NCBI GenBank assembly: GCA_905234755.1
Contig: CAJOIT010000012.1
Span: 28,157 to 92,156, forward strand
Length of the DNA: 64,000 bases
Direction: 5' to 3'
Origin: an uncultured Bacteroidales bacterium
Lineage (GTDB): Bacteria; Bacteroidota; Bacteroidia; Bacteroidales; ML635J-15
This document shows positions 31,826 through 40,020 of this stretch, piece after piece (within the stretch, counting starts at the first letter, position 1; every line of letters starts with the position of its first letter). Made by a program: the position numbers and the translations under genes. The notes beneath the pieces were generated by a model. That model did no database searches and was not told the origin of the DNA. It worked only from the letters and a program-made list of their open reading frames with translations.

Positions 31826-32104
31826 TAAAATGTTTATTAACGATTTAAAATTATAGGTAAAAATAGAAGGATAAATTATTAAATAACCAAAGCATTAGCT
31901 ATTATTCTTGTCCGAATCAAAAGCCTGCAAACTGATGATTCAGAAGTCGTTGGAATAACGCTAATCCACGGGAAAGTTTGTTTTTCCGTTTACTTGCATA
32001 AGGTTAATGCTCGCACCGAATATGGTGTGGGCTAATCTAGCAAGTAAACGGGGTTCTTGCAGGCTCCTCGTGGACAGGATGGAAAGGCTCGCACCTTTCT
32101 TTTT
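31826..32104 (+). ncRNA. Candidate leader RNA upstream of methyltransferase (copy 3, weaker)
   Basis: A -7 box TATTTTTG (31812-31819) predicts a start near 31826. The RNA contains a 12-bp stem CCGTTTACTTGC (31986-31997) with GCAAGTAAACGG (32040-32051) and ends in GAAAGG/CCTTTC (32082-32087, 32094-32099) plus five Ts. Its start region (TTAACGATTTAAAATT) and GTTGGAATAACGC resemble TTTAACGATTAAAAATTTT and TATGGAATAACGC in the RNA at 11507. It precedes the methyltransferase start by 52 bp. An in-frame ATG inside it (32007) is not a credible start. Confidence 0.4.
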
Positions 32105-32156
32105 AGCCAAACTGATGATGAAGATTGATAGTGATGCGAAAAACTATCAATCGAAT

Positions 32157-33293
32157 ATGGCAAACGAGAATCTGTCGAAGGCAAAAATCGCCAAAAATGA
32201 TGAATTTTACACCCAATATGCTGACATTCAAAAGGAAATAAATGCATATCTGGAATACAATCCCGATGTGTTTAGAGGAAAAACTATTCTGTTGCCTTGC
32301 GACGACCCCGAATGGAGCAACTTTACAAAGTTTTTTGCACAGAATTTCGAGAATTTTGGCTTGAAAAAACTTATTTCCACATCGTATGCAGTCGAAAGCA
32401 AACAAATTAAGCAATGGCAACCTACACTTTTCGAAACCGAAAATCCCAACTACGATGCCGACAAAAGCCGCACTAACGGAAAAATCTTCATTCTCGACCA
32501 CGATACCAACCAGAACGGCAAAATCGACATCGAAGATTTGGAATGGCAATACCTTAATGGTGATGGTGATTTTCGTTCCGATGAAGTGAAAAAACTTCGT
32601 GACGAAGCCGATATTATCATAACAAACCCACCTTTCTCGCTGTTTAGGGAATTTTTAGCTTGGATAGTTGAAGCTAAGAAACAATTCGTAATTATTGGAA
32701 ATCAAAATGCCATTACATATAAAGAAGTTTTTCCTTTGATAAAGGATAATAAAATTTGGTTAGGCAAAGGATTTACTGGTGGGGCAGGACATTTTATTAG
32801 TAATTATACTGATTATGCAACAGCAGGAGACCATAAAGAAGGAATGATTAGAGTTTCGGGAGTTGTTTGGTTTACCAATCTTGAACACGGTCGCCGACAC
32901 CAGCCACTTTCGCTAATGACAATGGAAGACAACATAAAATTCAGCAAGCACAAGGAAGTGAAAGGCGTCGGTTATCAGAAATATGATAATTATGATGCGA
33001 TTGAAGTACCTTTTACCGATGCTATTCCAAGCGATTATGATGGTATAATGGGCGTACCTATTTCGTTTTTGGATAAATATTGTCCGGAACAGTTTGAGAT
33101 TTTGGGAATGTGCGAAAATGAAGATTTATACAAATTGAAAACAAAAAAATACTCATCAGAAGAATGTAAAAATGCGTATTGGTCAAAATTCAATAAAAAA
33201 GGGATATATGATCTCAATGCGAGCGGCGTTATTATAGTAGATAATCTATATGAAAAAGTTTATCAACGCATTTTAATTCGCAAAAAACAATAA
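32157..33293 (+). CDS. EcoRI-type adenine-specific DNA methyltransferase
   Basis: 378 residues from MANENLSKAKIAKNDEFYTQ, where homologues begin; upstream ATGs at 32007 and 32115 run through or abut the leader RNA. Motif IV is IIITNPPFSLFREFL; FVIIGNQNAITYKEVFP and GVVWFTNLEHGRRHQPLSL are typical of the M.EcoRI family. It should transfer a methyl group from S-adenosylmethionine to N6 of adenine in its recognition site. A DUF262-HNH gene follows after 12 bp, giving a likely modification plus nuclease unit. The specificity is not readable. Confidence 0.85.
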   Translation: MANENLSKAKIAKNDEFYTQYADIQKEINAYLEYNPDVFRGKTILLPCDDPEWSNFTKFFAQNFENFGLKKLISTSYAVESKQIKQWQPTLFETENPNYDADKSRTNGKIFILDHDTNQNGKIDIEDLEWQYLNGDGDFRSDEVKKLRDEADIIITNPPFSLFREFLAWIVEAKKQFVIIGNQNAITYKEVFPLIKDNKIWLGKGFTGGAGHFISNYTDYATAGDHKEGMIRVSGVVWFTNLEHGRRHQPLSLMTMEDNIKFSKHKEVKGVGYQKYDNYDAIEVPFTDAIPSDYDGIMGVPISFLDKYCPEQFEILGMCENEDLYKLKTKKYSSEECKNAYWSKFNKKGIYDLNASGVIIVDNLYEKVYQRILIRKKQ

Positions 33294-33305
33294 AACAATC
33301 ACATT

Positions 33306-34466
33306 ATGCAAACAACATTAAAACAATACACTGTTCGTGAAATCTGCGAAGGATTTGTGTATAACGAATTTGAAGGCAAAGGTCTGTTTGGCCTTTCGGG
33401 AAAGTTGACCATTCAGCCGGAATATCAACGCAACTACATTTATGCGGATGGCAAACGCGATGTGGCCGTGATAGAATCAATGCTAAAAGGTTATCCGCTG
33501 GGTTTGATATATTTCAACAAGGTTTCGGATGAAAAATTGGAAGTTCTTGATGGTCAACAGCGTATAACAAGTTTTGGTCGTTATGTTACGGGTAAATTTG
33601 CAATAAAGGATGCAAATGGTATGGAGCAATATTTTTCTGGTCTTGCCGAAAATTTGCAACAGAAAATTCTTGATACGCAGATACTTGTTTACGAGTGTGA
33701 AGGCGAGGAAAGTGAAATAAAGGAATGGTTCAAGACCATAAATATTGCCGGCATTCCGCTAAACGAACAGGAATTGCTAAATGCTGTGTATTCGGGACCG
33801 TTTGTCACAAAGGCAAAAGAGGAATTTTCGAACACGCAGAATGCCAATGTGCAAAAGTGGAGCGCGTATGTTTCGGGAAATGTAAATCGTCAGGATTTCT
33901 TGCATACTGCTCTTGAATGGGTTAGCAAAGGCAAAATTGGAGAATATATGAGCTCGCATCGCCAAGACAATAACATCAACGAGCTGAAAACATATTTTAA
34001 TACTGTAATTGACTGGATTTCAGGAGTCTTTAATGATGTTGAAAGTGAAATGCGCGGTCTGGAATGGGGACGTTTGTACGAAACATATCATAAGAATTCA
34101 TACAATCCAGCTGCGATTTCTGCTCGTGTACATGAATTATATGCCGATCCGTATGTAAAAAGCAGAAAAGGTATTTTTGAATATCTTTTAGGTGGCGAAA
34201 TTGATAAAAAATTGCTTGATGTCCGTGTTTTTGATGAAGCTACCAAAAAAGCCGTCTATGCAAGACAAACGCAAGAAGCCAATGCCGAAAATAAATCAAA
34301 TTGTCCGCTTTGTGCATTAGGAAGCGACAATAACAAACTAAGAATCTGGAAGCTTGCCGAAATGGATGCCGACCACGTAACAGCATGGAGCAATGGCGGT
34401 GCAACAGACATAAATAATTGTCAGATGCTTTGCAAGACACATAATAGGGCGAAGGGAAACAAATAA
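33306..34466 (+). CDS. DUF262 / HNH endonuclease family protein
   Basis: 386 residues. The N-terminal DUF262 (ParB/Srx-like, GmrSD N-type) domain has [20 protein letters not shown] and the [10 protein letters not shown] nucleotidase motif. The C-terminal HNH zinc nuclease has paired cysteines (NCPLC) and [20 protein letters not shown] followed by [13 protein letters not shown]. It probably cuts DNA in an NTP-dependent way. Located 12 bp after the adenine methyltransferase, it is the likely restriction partner, as in type IV-like or methylation-protected systems. Pairing of these two families is inferred from position. Confidence 0.85.
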   Translation: MQTTLKQYTVREICEGFVYNEFEGKGLFGLSGKLTIQPEYQRNYIYADGKRDVAVIESMLKGYPLGLIYFNKVSDEKLEVLDGQQRITSFGRYVTGKFAIKDANGMEQYFSGLAENLQQKILDTQILVYECEGEESEIKEWFKTINIAGIPLNEQELLNAVYSGPFVTKAKEEFSNTQNANVQKWSAYVSGNVNRQDFLHTALEWVSKGKIGEYMSSHRQDNNINELKTYFNTVIDWISGVFNDVESEMRGLEWGRLYETYHKNSYNPAAISARVHELYADPYVKSRKGIFEYLLGGEIDKKLLDVRVFDEATKKAVYARQTQEANAENKSNCPLCALGSDNNKLRIWKLAEMDADHVTAWSNGGATDINNCQMLCKTHNRAKGNK

Positions 34467-34560
34467 GCTATTCCTACCATCGGGGTTAAGGATTTGTAAA
34501 TAAGAACATTGTTCAAATACCCCAAAAACATTATCTTTGCTAAAAATATGCAATTGATTT

Positions 34561-34896
34561 ATGCAAATCACTAATCTGCTGGAATACTCCACCCGTGCCG
34601 AATTGCGCCAGTGGTTCATCAACAACCATACGACCGTTAAGGAATGTTGGGTTACGACAAATCGCACCAAGGTTCCGCGCACCGATTGTATTCCATACAT
34701 CGAAGTGGTTGAAGAGGCTCTTTGCTTCGGTTGGATCGACAGTACGCTCAAGCGTCTTCCCGACGGCAGATGTGCCCAACGCCTTTCGCCACGTCGCAAA
34801 AATAGCCATTGGACGGAGTTGAACAGACAGCGTTGCCAAAGCCTCATTGCTCGCGGACTTATGACCGACAGCGGTTTGCAAGCGATGCCAAAATAG
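34561..34896 (+). CDS. YdeI/OmpD-associated family protein, truncated
   Basis: 111 residues. The N-terminal part is typical of the family: STRAELRQWFINNHTTVKEC, CIPYIEVVEEALCFGWIDST, RLSPRRKNSHWTELNRQR. Full-length members have about 190 residues, with a bacteriocin-protection-like C-terminal half that is absent here; the frame stops after GLQAMPK, just before the promoter of the next gene. It is probably a remnant or short paralogue. The function is unknown. Confidence 0.65.
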   Translation: MQITNLLEYSTRAELRQWFINNHTTVKECWVTTNRTKVPRTDCIPYIEVVEEALCFGWIDSTLKRLPDGRCAQRLSPRRKNSHWTELNRQRCQSLIARGLMTDSGLQAMPK

Positions 34897-34910
34897 TAAT
34901 AGAAAAATAT

Positions 34911-34918
34911 TACTTTTG
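34911..34918 (+). promoter_or_regulatory. -7 promoter element for flavodoxin lipoprotein
   Basis: TACTTTTG in TAnnTTTG form, 43 bp before the ATG at 34961. Its context (AAAAATATTACTTTTGC) closely resembles that of the C69 promoter at 14841. Confidence 0.5.
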
Positions 34919-34960
34919 CATCAAACATTTTTCAAAGCAAAACATTAAACAATATTCAAA

Positions 34961-35815
34961 ATGAAAAATTTAAAGCTTATGCTAGTCATTGTAACTGCCG
35001 CTGTAACAGTAATTTCGTGCGGCACAAAGAATGAAAACAAAGAAGAATCAACCGAAAAAGAAGCCCCTAAGGTATTGGTCCTCTACTATTCGCAAACATC
35101 TAACACCAAGGCTGTAGCAACCGAAATTGCTACCAAACTCAATGCCGACATCGAGGAGATTGTTGCTGTAAATCCATACGATGGCGATTTTCAGGCAACA
35201 ATAGACCGTTGCATTGTTGAGCGCGAACAAGGAACTGTTACAGAAATCAAACCACTTGCAGCCGACATTGCCAATTACGATGTAATTTTCATAGGTTATC
35301 CTGTTTGGTTCGGCACATACGCTCCGCCAGTTGCAACTTTCCTTGCAAATACCGACTTGAGCGGAAAGAAGATTGTTCCGTTCTGCACATTTGGCAGCGG
35401 AGGTTTGGAGTCGAGCGTAAAGGATATGGCAGAAAAGCAATCTAAGGCTGAAATCCTTACTGGTTATGGCGTACGCGCAGCTCGCTTGGATGCTATGCCA
35501 AAGGAAATCGACAACTTCTTGAAGGCAAGCGGTTTTCTCGAAGGCGAATATGTTAAGTTGGACGAATTTCCCGAACAGCACAATGTAAGCGAAGAGGAAA
35601 CAGCAATCTTCAATGCTGCCGTTGATGGTTATACGATGCTTCACGCAGAGGCAAAGACAGTTGCATCGCGCAATATTCCCAATGGCGTTGAGTATTTGTT
35701 TACAGCCATTGACCTTCCTCGCGAGGACAATCCTGATATGCCAGTTCGTGAAATCAAGGTTTATGTGACTGTTGAAAATGGTACTGCACCCGTTTTCACA
35801 AATGTTGTCAGATAA
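34961..35815 (+). CDS. Flavodoxin-domain lipoprotein
   Basis: 284 residues. A lipobox TVISCG places the lipid-modified Cys at about residue 20, so the protein is membrane-anchored outside the cytoplasm. The flavodoxin-4-like domain follows (KVLVLYYSQTSNTKAVATEI, phosphate loop SQTSNTK; GYPVWFGTYAPPVATFL; PFCTFGSGGLESSVKDMAE). A C-terminal extension after about 190 ends PVREIKVYVTVENGTAPVF. It probably binds FMN and transfers electrons at the envelope; a quinone or nitro-reductase role is possible. The gene stands alone. Confidence 0.8.
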   Translation: MKNLKLMLVIVTAAVTVISCGTKNENKEESTEKEAPKVLVLYYSQTSNTKAVATEIATKLNADIEEIVAVNPYDGDFQATIDRCIVEREQGTVTEIKPLAADIANYDVIFIGYPVWFGTYAPPVATFLANTDLSGKKIVPFCTFGSGGLESSVKDMAEKQSKAEILTGYGVRAARLDAMPKEIDNFLKASGFLEGEYVKLDEFPEQHNVSEEETAIFNAAVDGYTMLHAEAKTVASRNIPNGVEYLFTAIDLPREDNPDMPVREIKVYVTVENGTAPVFTNVVR

Positions 35816-35851
35816 GATAGATTCTTTTGTAAAAAGTGAAGATATTTAGTT

Positions 35852-35929
35852 ATATCGTTCCGTAAATTGTATTTTTCGGAATAATATTATTATTTTTGCG
35901 TCGCAAAAGTTAAATAATCGGAACGATAT
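35852..35929 (+). promoter_or_regulatory. Inverted-repeat operator around the fic promoter
   Basis: ATATCGTTCCG (35852-35862) and its exact reverse complement CGGAACGATAT (35919-35929) flank a promoter with TTG (35867-35869), a 21-base spacer and TATTTTTG (35891-35898). A further half-like CGGAA lies at 35877-35881. The right arm overlaps the ATG (35928-35930). Binding to both arms would block transcription and perhaps translation. The HTH of the encoded protein is the obvious candidate ligand. Confidence 0.65.
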
Positions 35930-36854
35930 GGAATATTTGAAAGTATCCGAAATAGCTGAAAAATGGGGCATTTCATCTCGTAGAGTAAGATTGCTTTGCG
36001 AGCAAGGGCGTATTGCTGGAGTTGAGCGTCGCGGTAAACTTTATTTTATCCCAGTGGATGCACCACAACCTGTTGATGCTCGTGTCTATACAAAACGAAA
36101 GGGAATAAAAATATATACTCCGATTTTGGAGCAGATAGATGCGCTTAAACAATCGCTTGATGCCAACCGTTCTCTTACCACAGCTGAGGTTGAAGCAATT
36201 AGGGATGTTTTTCTCGTAGAGCACACATACAATAGCAATGCAATTGAAGGTAATACTCTGACATTGCAGGAAACTGCACTCGTGTTGCAAGGAATTACAA
36301 TCGCCCAGAAGCCACTGAAGGATCATCTTGAAGCTGTAGGATACAGGGATGCTTTTCGTTATGTGGAAGAATTGGCTACACAAGGTAAGGATCTTTCTGA
36401 ATTTGAAATAAAAAACATTCATAGTTTGGTTTTGTCCGACCGTCCCGACGACAAAGGAAAATTCCGCCGAGTGAATGTGCGCATTGCCGGAGCATTGACA
36501 GAGCCTGTGCAGCCATATTTGATTGAGCCTAAAATTACAGAGCTTTTGGAGGATTTTCGTTCTTGGAATAATTCGTTGCACATTGTTGAATGCGTGTCTC
36601 TTTTTCATCTCTGTTTTGAAAGTATTCATCCTTTTATCGATGGTAATGGCCGCACTGGCAGATTGTTGATGAATCTTCAGCTTATCAAGTATGGGCTTCC
36701 AGCAGTAAATATCAAGTTTGCAGATCGCAGGCGTTATTATGATGCATTTGACGAGTATGCTCGAACTGGCTCAGCTGATGCTATGATTAAACTTGTTGGT
36801 GAGGCTGTTGTAAGTAGGTTGAGAGAGATGTTGGATGCTTTGGGAAATAGTTAA
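35928..36854 (+). CDS. Fic-domain protein with N-terminal helix-turn-helix
   Basis: 308 residues. The N-terminal MerR/excisionase-like HTH (YLKVSEIAEKWGISSRRVRL) is followed by a linker and a Fic domain from about 90. The auto-inhibitory motif NSNAIEGNTL (about 104-113) and the active motif HPFIDGNGRTGRLL (about 236-249) are complete. Fic proteins transfer AMP or other phosphate-linked groups to target proteins. Together with the inverted-repeat operator that brackets its promoter it appears to be a self-regulating single-gene switch. The targets are unknown. Confidence 0.9.
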   Translation: MEYLKVSEIAEKWGISSRRVRLLCEQGRIAGVERRGKLYFIPVDAPQPVDARVYTKRKGIKIYTPILEQIDALKQSLDANRSLTTAEVEAIRDVFLVEHTYNSNAIEGNTLTLQETALVLQGITIAQKPLKDHLEAVGYRDAFRYVEELATQGKDLSEFEIKNIHSLVLSDRPDDKGKFRRVNVRIAGALTEPVQPYLIEPKITELLEDFRSWNNSLHIVECVSLFHLCFESIHPFIDGNGRTGRLLMNLQLIKYGLPAVNIKFADRRRYYDAFDEYARTGSADAMIKLVGEAVVSRLREMLDALGNS

Positions 36855-36877
36855 AAAAAATATTAATAGTGTTCGCT

Positions 36878-37990
36878 ATGAGAAAATATTGGATTGACAA
36901 CCTTCGTTGGGTAACGGTACTGCTGGTATTGCTGTACCATGTTATTTATTTCTATAACAACAAAGGCGTATTTGGTGGAGTGGGGGGCTTTGACGATGGT
37001 CCGCAATATCAGGATATACTGATGTACATTCTATATCCATGGTTTATGCCGATGCTATTCTTGTTGGCAGGTATCAGTGCTCGTTATTCGTTGGAGAAGC
37101 ATTCTGCAAAGGAGTGGATAAAGTCGCGAACGCGCAAATTGCTGGTGCCTAGCACTATTGGTCTATTTGTATTCCATTGGATGACGGGCTTCTTCAACAC
37201 ACATGTTGGTGGCACAGATGTGTTGTCCGATGTGCCACAGCCAATTAAGTTCTTTGTTTGGTCTGTCAGTGGTACAGGACCACTTTGGTTTGTCCAAGTT
37301 CTGTGGCTTATATGCTTGATACTATTATTAATAAGATTGTGTGATTCAAAAAACAAATTTTGGAACTGGTGTGGAAAGTCCAACATTATCGTCATTATTA
37401 TGCTCGGTGTACTTTTCTGGGCTGGTCAGCAGACACTGATAAGCAATCCTCGTCCCGAATCTGCAGATGGTCTTTACAATCTCTATAAGCCGTTTTTCTA
37501 TCTGATTATGTTTCTGCTGGGCTACTTTGTATTTTCGCACGATGAGGTTCAGGAACGACTTGGCAAGGCTTGGATTCCGCTAATGATATGTGCGGTGGTT
37601 TCGGGAACGGTATTGACGGTTCTTACATTTGGCGAAAACAATACCACACCCGAATACCTTGGCAGTCCGCTAAATTGCTTGTACGGTTGGCTGATGACAC
37701 TTGCGATGATTGGTTGGTTTAAGTCGTGCTTCGACAGGACTGGCCGTTTTGCTTCGTACATGACGCGCTCGAGTTATGGTTTTTATATTGTTCATTATCT
37801 TGTGGTTGCAAGCCTTGGCTACATGCTGAAAATGTACACCGCACTGCCGCCAGTCGCCATATATCTTATAATGATTGTGGCTGTCTTTACTTTGCCTCCG
37901 CTGATGTATGAGATTTTGCATCGCATTCCGTTTATTCGCTGGTGTGTGCTGGGCGAAAAGAAGGCAAAACGCAAACAAGATTCAAACTAA
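36878..37990 (+). CDS. Acyltransferase family 3 membrane protein
   Basis: 370 residues from the ATG at 36878 (MRKYWIDNLRWVTVLLVLLY), the usual start of the family; a GTG three codons upstream is possible. About ten membrane helices are visible. The early DNLRWVTVLLVLLYHVIYFY holds the conserved Arg and His of acyltransferase-3 proteins, and FMPMLFLLAGISARYSL follows. Such enzymes acylate sugars of surface polysaccharides or glycans at the inner membrane. It lies 23 bp after the fic gene and is closed by a terminator. Confidence 0.85.
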   Translation: MRKYWIDNLRWVTVLLVLLYHVIYFYNNKGVFGGVGGFDDGPQYQDILMYILYPWFMPMLFLLAGISARYSLEKHSAKEWIKSRTRKLLVPSTIGLFVFHWMTGFFNTHVGGTDVLSDVPQPIKFFVWSVSGTGPLWFVQVLWLICLILLLIRLCDSKNKFWNWCGKSNIIVIIMLGVLFWAGQQTLISNPRPESADGLYNLYKPFFYLIMFLLGYFVFSHDEVQERLGKAWIPLMICAVVSGTVLTVLTFGENNTTPEYLGSPLNCLYGWLMTLAMIGWFKSCFDRTGRFASYMTRSSYGFYIVHYLVVASLGYMLKMYTALPPVAIYLIMIVAVFTLPPLMYEILHRIPFIRWCVLGEKKAKRKQDSN

Positions 37991-37994
37991 AAAT

Positions 37995-38025
37995 AAAAAT
38001 GCCCACCATTCCGGTGGGCATTTTT
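37995..38025. terminator. Bidirectional terminator
   Basis: AAAAATGCCCACC (37995-38007) pairs perfectly with GGTGGGCATTTTT (38013-38025) over a 5-base loop, between convergent genes. Confidence 0.9.
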
Positions 38026-38043
38026 TATTGATTTTAGGTAATG

Positions 38044-39024
38044 TTACCAACCAAGTACATAGCTGAAAAGCAGAGGGGCCACGATTGTTGCGTCCGATTC
38101 GATGATGAAACGAGGAGTGTCCTTCGAGAGCTTGCCCCAGGTAATTTTTTCGTTCGGAACTGCGCCCGAGTACGAGCCGTATGATGTTGTACAGTCGCTA
38201 ATCTGGCAGAAGTAAGCCCACAACGGAGTGCCGTGCCATTCGAGGTCCTGTTCCATCATAGGAACTACGCAAATCGGGAAGTCGCCTGCTGTACCGCCAC
38301 CTATCTGGAAGAAGCCAACACCCTTGCCGCCGCTGTTCTTCTTGTACCATTCGGTGAGGAATATCATGGTTTCGATACCGTTCTTTATCATTGAGATTGA
38401 AGGGTCGAATTCGCCACGGATGCAGTGTGCGGTGTAGATGTTTGCTGTGGTGCAGTCTTCCCAAGCAGGAACGATGATAGGAATATTCTTTTCGCAAGCT
38501 GCGAGAACCCAGCTGTCCTTCGGGTCGATTTCGTAGTACTGTTCGAGAACGCCGCTACGGAGAAGTCTGTAGATAACTTCCCATGCGAAAAGGCGTTCGC
38601 CCTTAGCCTTCATGTCCTTCCAAATATCTACAAGGTGGTGTTCGAGACGACGGAAAGCTTCCTCTTCGGGGATGCAAGTGTCGGTAACACGGTTGTAGTG
38701 GTTGTTGAGGAGTTCGTGTTCCTGTTCCGGAGTGAGGTCGCGGTAGTTAGGAACGCGGTAGTAGTGGTTGTGAGCCACGAGGTTCATGATGTCCTCTTCG
38801 AGGTTGTTTGCCGAGCAGCATACGATGCTAATCTTGTCCTGACGGATCATTTCTGCGAGCGAAAGTCCGATTTCGGCGGTACTCATAGCACCAGCCATTG
38901 CAAGCATCATTTTGCCGCCTGCCTTGATGTGTTCGTCGTATGCCTTTGCTGCGTCAACGATAACTGCCGAGTTGAAATGACGGTAGTGGTGTGTAATGAA
39001 TTGTGAAATAGGTCCTTTTTCCAT
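38044..39024 (-). CDS. Deoxyhypusine synthase-like protein
   Basis: 326 residues with the NAD-dependent deoxyhypusine synthase fold: GGKMMLAMAGAMSTAEIGLS near the start, CCSANNLEEDIMNL, then NIPIIVPAWEDCTTANIYTA and GFFQIGGGTAGDFPICVVP. Bacteria lack eIF5A, so the bacterial proteins probably act on free polyamines (homospermidine- or spermidine-type synthesis). The agmatinase gene lies directly upstream with 11 bp between, which supports a polyamine pathway from agmatine and putrescine. The exact product is not known. Confidence 0.88.
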   Translation of the reverse strand: MEKGPISQFITHHYRHFNSAVIVDAAKAYDEHIKAGGKMMLAMAGAMSTAEIGLSLAEMIRQDKISIVCCSANNLEEDIMNLVAHNHYYRVPNYRDLTPEQEHELLNNHYNRVTDTCIPEEEAFRRLEHHLVDIWKDMKAKGERLFAWEVIYRLLRSGVLEQYYEIDPKDSWVLAACEKNIPIIVPAWEDCTTANIYTAHCIRGEFDPSISMIKNGIETMIFLTEWYKKNSGGKGVGFFQIGGGTAGDFPICVVPMMEQDLEWHGTPLWAYFCQISDCTTSYGSYSGAVPNEKITWGKLSKDTPRFIIESDATIVAPLLFSYVLGW

Positions 39025-39035
39025 TTCTTTAGTTT

Positions 39036-39890
39036 TTAAAGTTCTTCGAATATATAAGTTAAAATCTTGAAATACAGTTTTGCTGCGAGGAAATCCGATG
39101 ACTTGTCGGCTGGATTCGGAGCGAGTTCAACTATGTCGAAACCGACGATTTTTTTCTGCTTTGCCAATTTCTTGAGCAGTTTGAGTGTAGGATACCAGGT
39201 CATTCCTCCCGGTTCTGGTGTTCCTGTTGATGGCAGCACCGACGGGTCGAAATAGTCGAGGTCGATGGAGAGGTAAACATTGTCGGTAAGCTTGTCGATG
39301 ACTTCCTGCTGCCAGTCGTCGGTGCGTTCGGCAATGTCTTCGGCACGGAAAACATTTTCGCGCTTCGAGTATTGCTTTTCCGAAATGTCCATACTGCGAA
39401 TACCAACCTGAATAAGATTGGTATGTTTTGATGCCCAGTGCATTGCGCAAGCATGGCTGAACGGAGTGCCTTCGTATTCGCTGCGAAGGTCGGAATGTGC
39501 GTCAAGGTGCAACACGCTCAGGTTGTCGAAATGCTCAACAGTTGACATTATTGCGCCGATTGAAACCGAATGTTCGCCGCCAATCATGGTGAAAAGCTTG
39601 CCGTCATTATAGAATTTATCGGCTTTTGCCTTAACCTGCATAGCCATTTGTTCGGGGTCCTTGTTGCAGTCCATTATGTCATCAAGCCAAACGCCTTGTT
39701 TGTAAACCTCGCTGTCGGATTCAAGGTCGTAGATTTCCATGTTTTCCGATGCTTCGAGGAAGGCTTCAGGGCCTTGGTCGGCACCTTTTACCCAAGTGGA
39801 GGTTTCATCGTACGGTACTGGCAATACCACTACCTTTGCGTTTTCGTAGCTAGCGTATTCTTCAGGAATTCCAGCGTATGTTCTTTCCAT
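39036..39890 (-). CDS. speB: Agmatinase (ureohydrolase family)
   Basis: 284 residues. The binuclear manganese site is visible: GGEHSVSIG (His), HLDAHSDLR (Asp, His, Asp) and SIDLDYFDPSVLPSTGTPEP (Asp, Asp, then Glu). It should convert agmatine to putrescine and urea in the cytoplasm. Arginase or another ureohydrolase activity cannot be excluded from sequence alone, but the neighbouring deoxyhypusine synthase-like gene argues for a polyamine role. It leads the two-gene minus-strand operon. Confidence 0.88.
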   Translation of the reverse strand: MERTYAGIPEEYASYENAKVVVLPVPYDETSTWVKGADQGPEAFLEASENMEIYDLESDSEVYKQGVWLDDIMDCNKDPEQMAMQVKAKADKFYNDGKLFTMIGGEHSVSIGAIMSTVEHFDNLSVLHLDAHSDLRSEYEGTPFSHACAMHWASKHTNLIQVGIRSMDISEKQYSKRENVFRAEDIAERTDDWQQEVIDKLTDNVYLSIDLDYFDPSVLPSTGTPEPGGMTWYPTLKLLKKLAKQKKIVGFDIVELAPNPADKSSDFLAAKLYFKILTYIFEEL

Positions 39891-40020
39891 TTTGTCGCTT
39901 AATTTTCTTTCGCAAAGGTATGTTTTATTATTGAAATGGGGAAGAAAAAATTATCCTTAGATTATTCAATAAACGAGCGGTGTATATTTGTTTACAAAAA
40001 TTTATTCCAACATATCCACT

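Noticed and set aside
32007..32156. 50-codon upstream extension of the methyltransferase
   Set aside because: It would translate through the paired stems and terminator-like hairpin of the leader; homologues begin at the MANENLSKAK methionine (32157).
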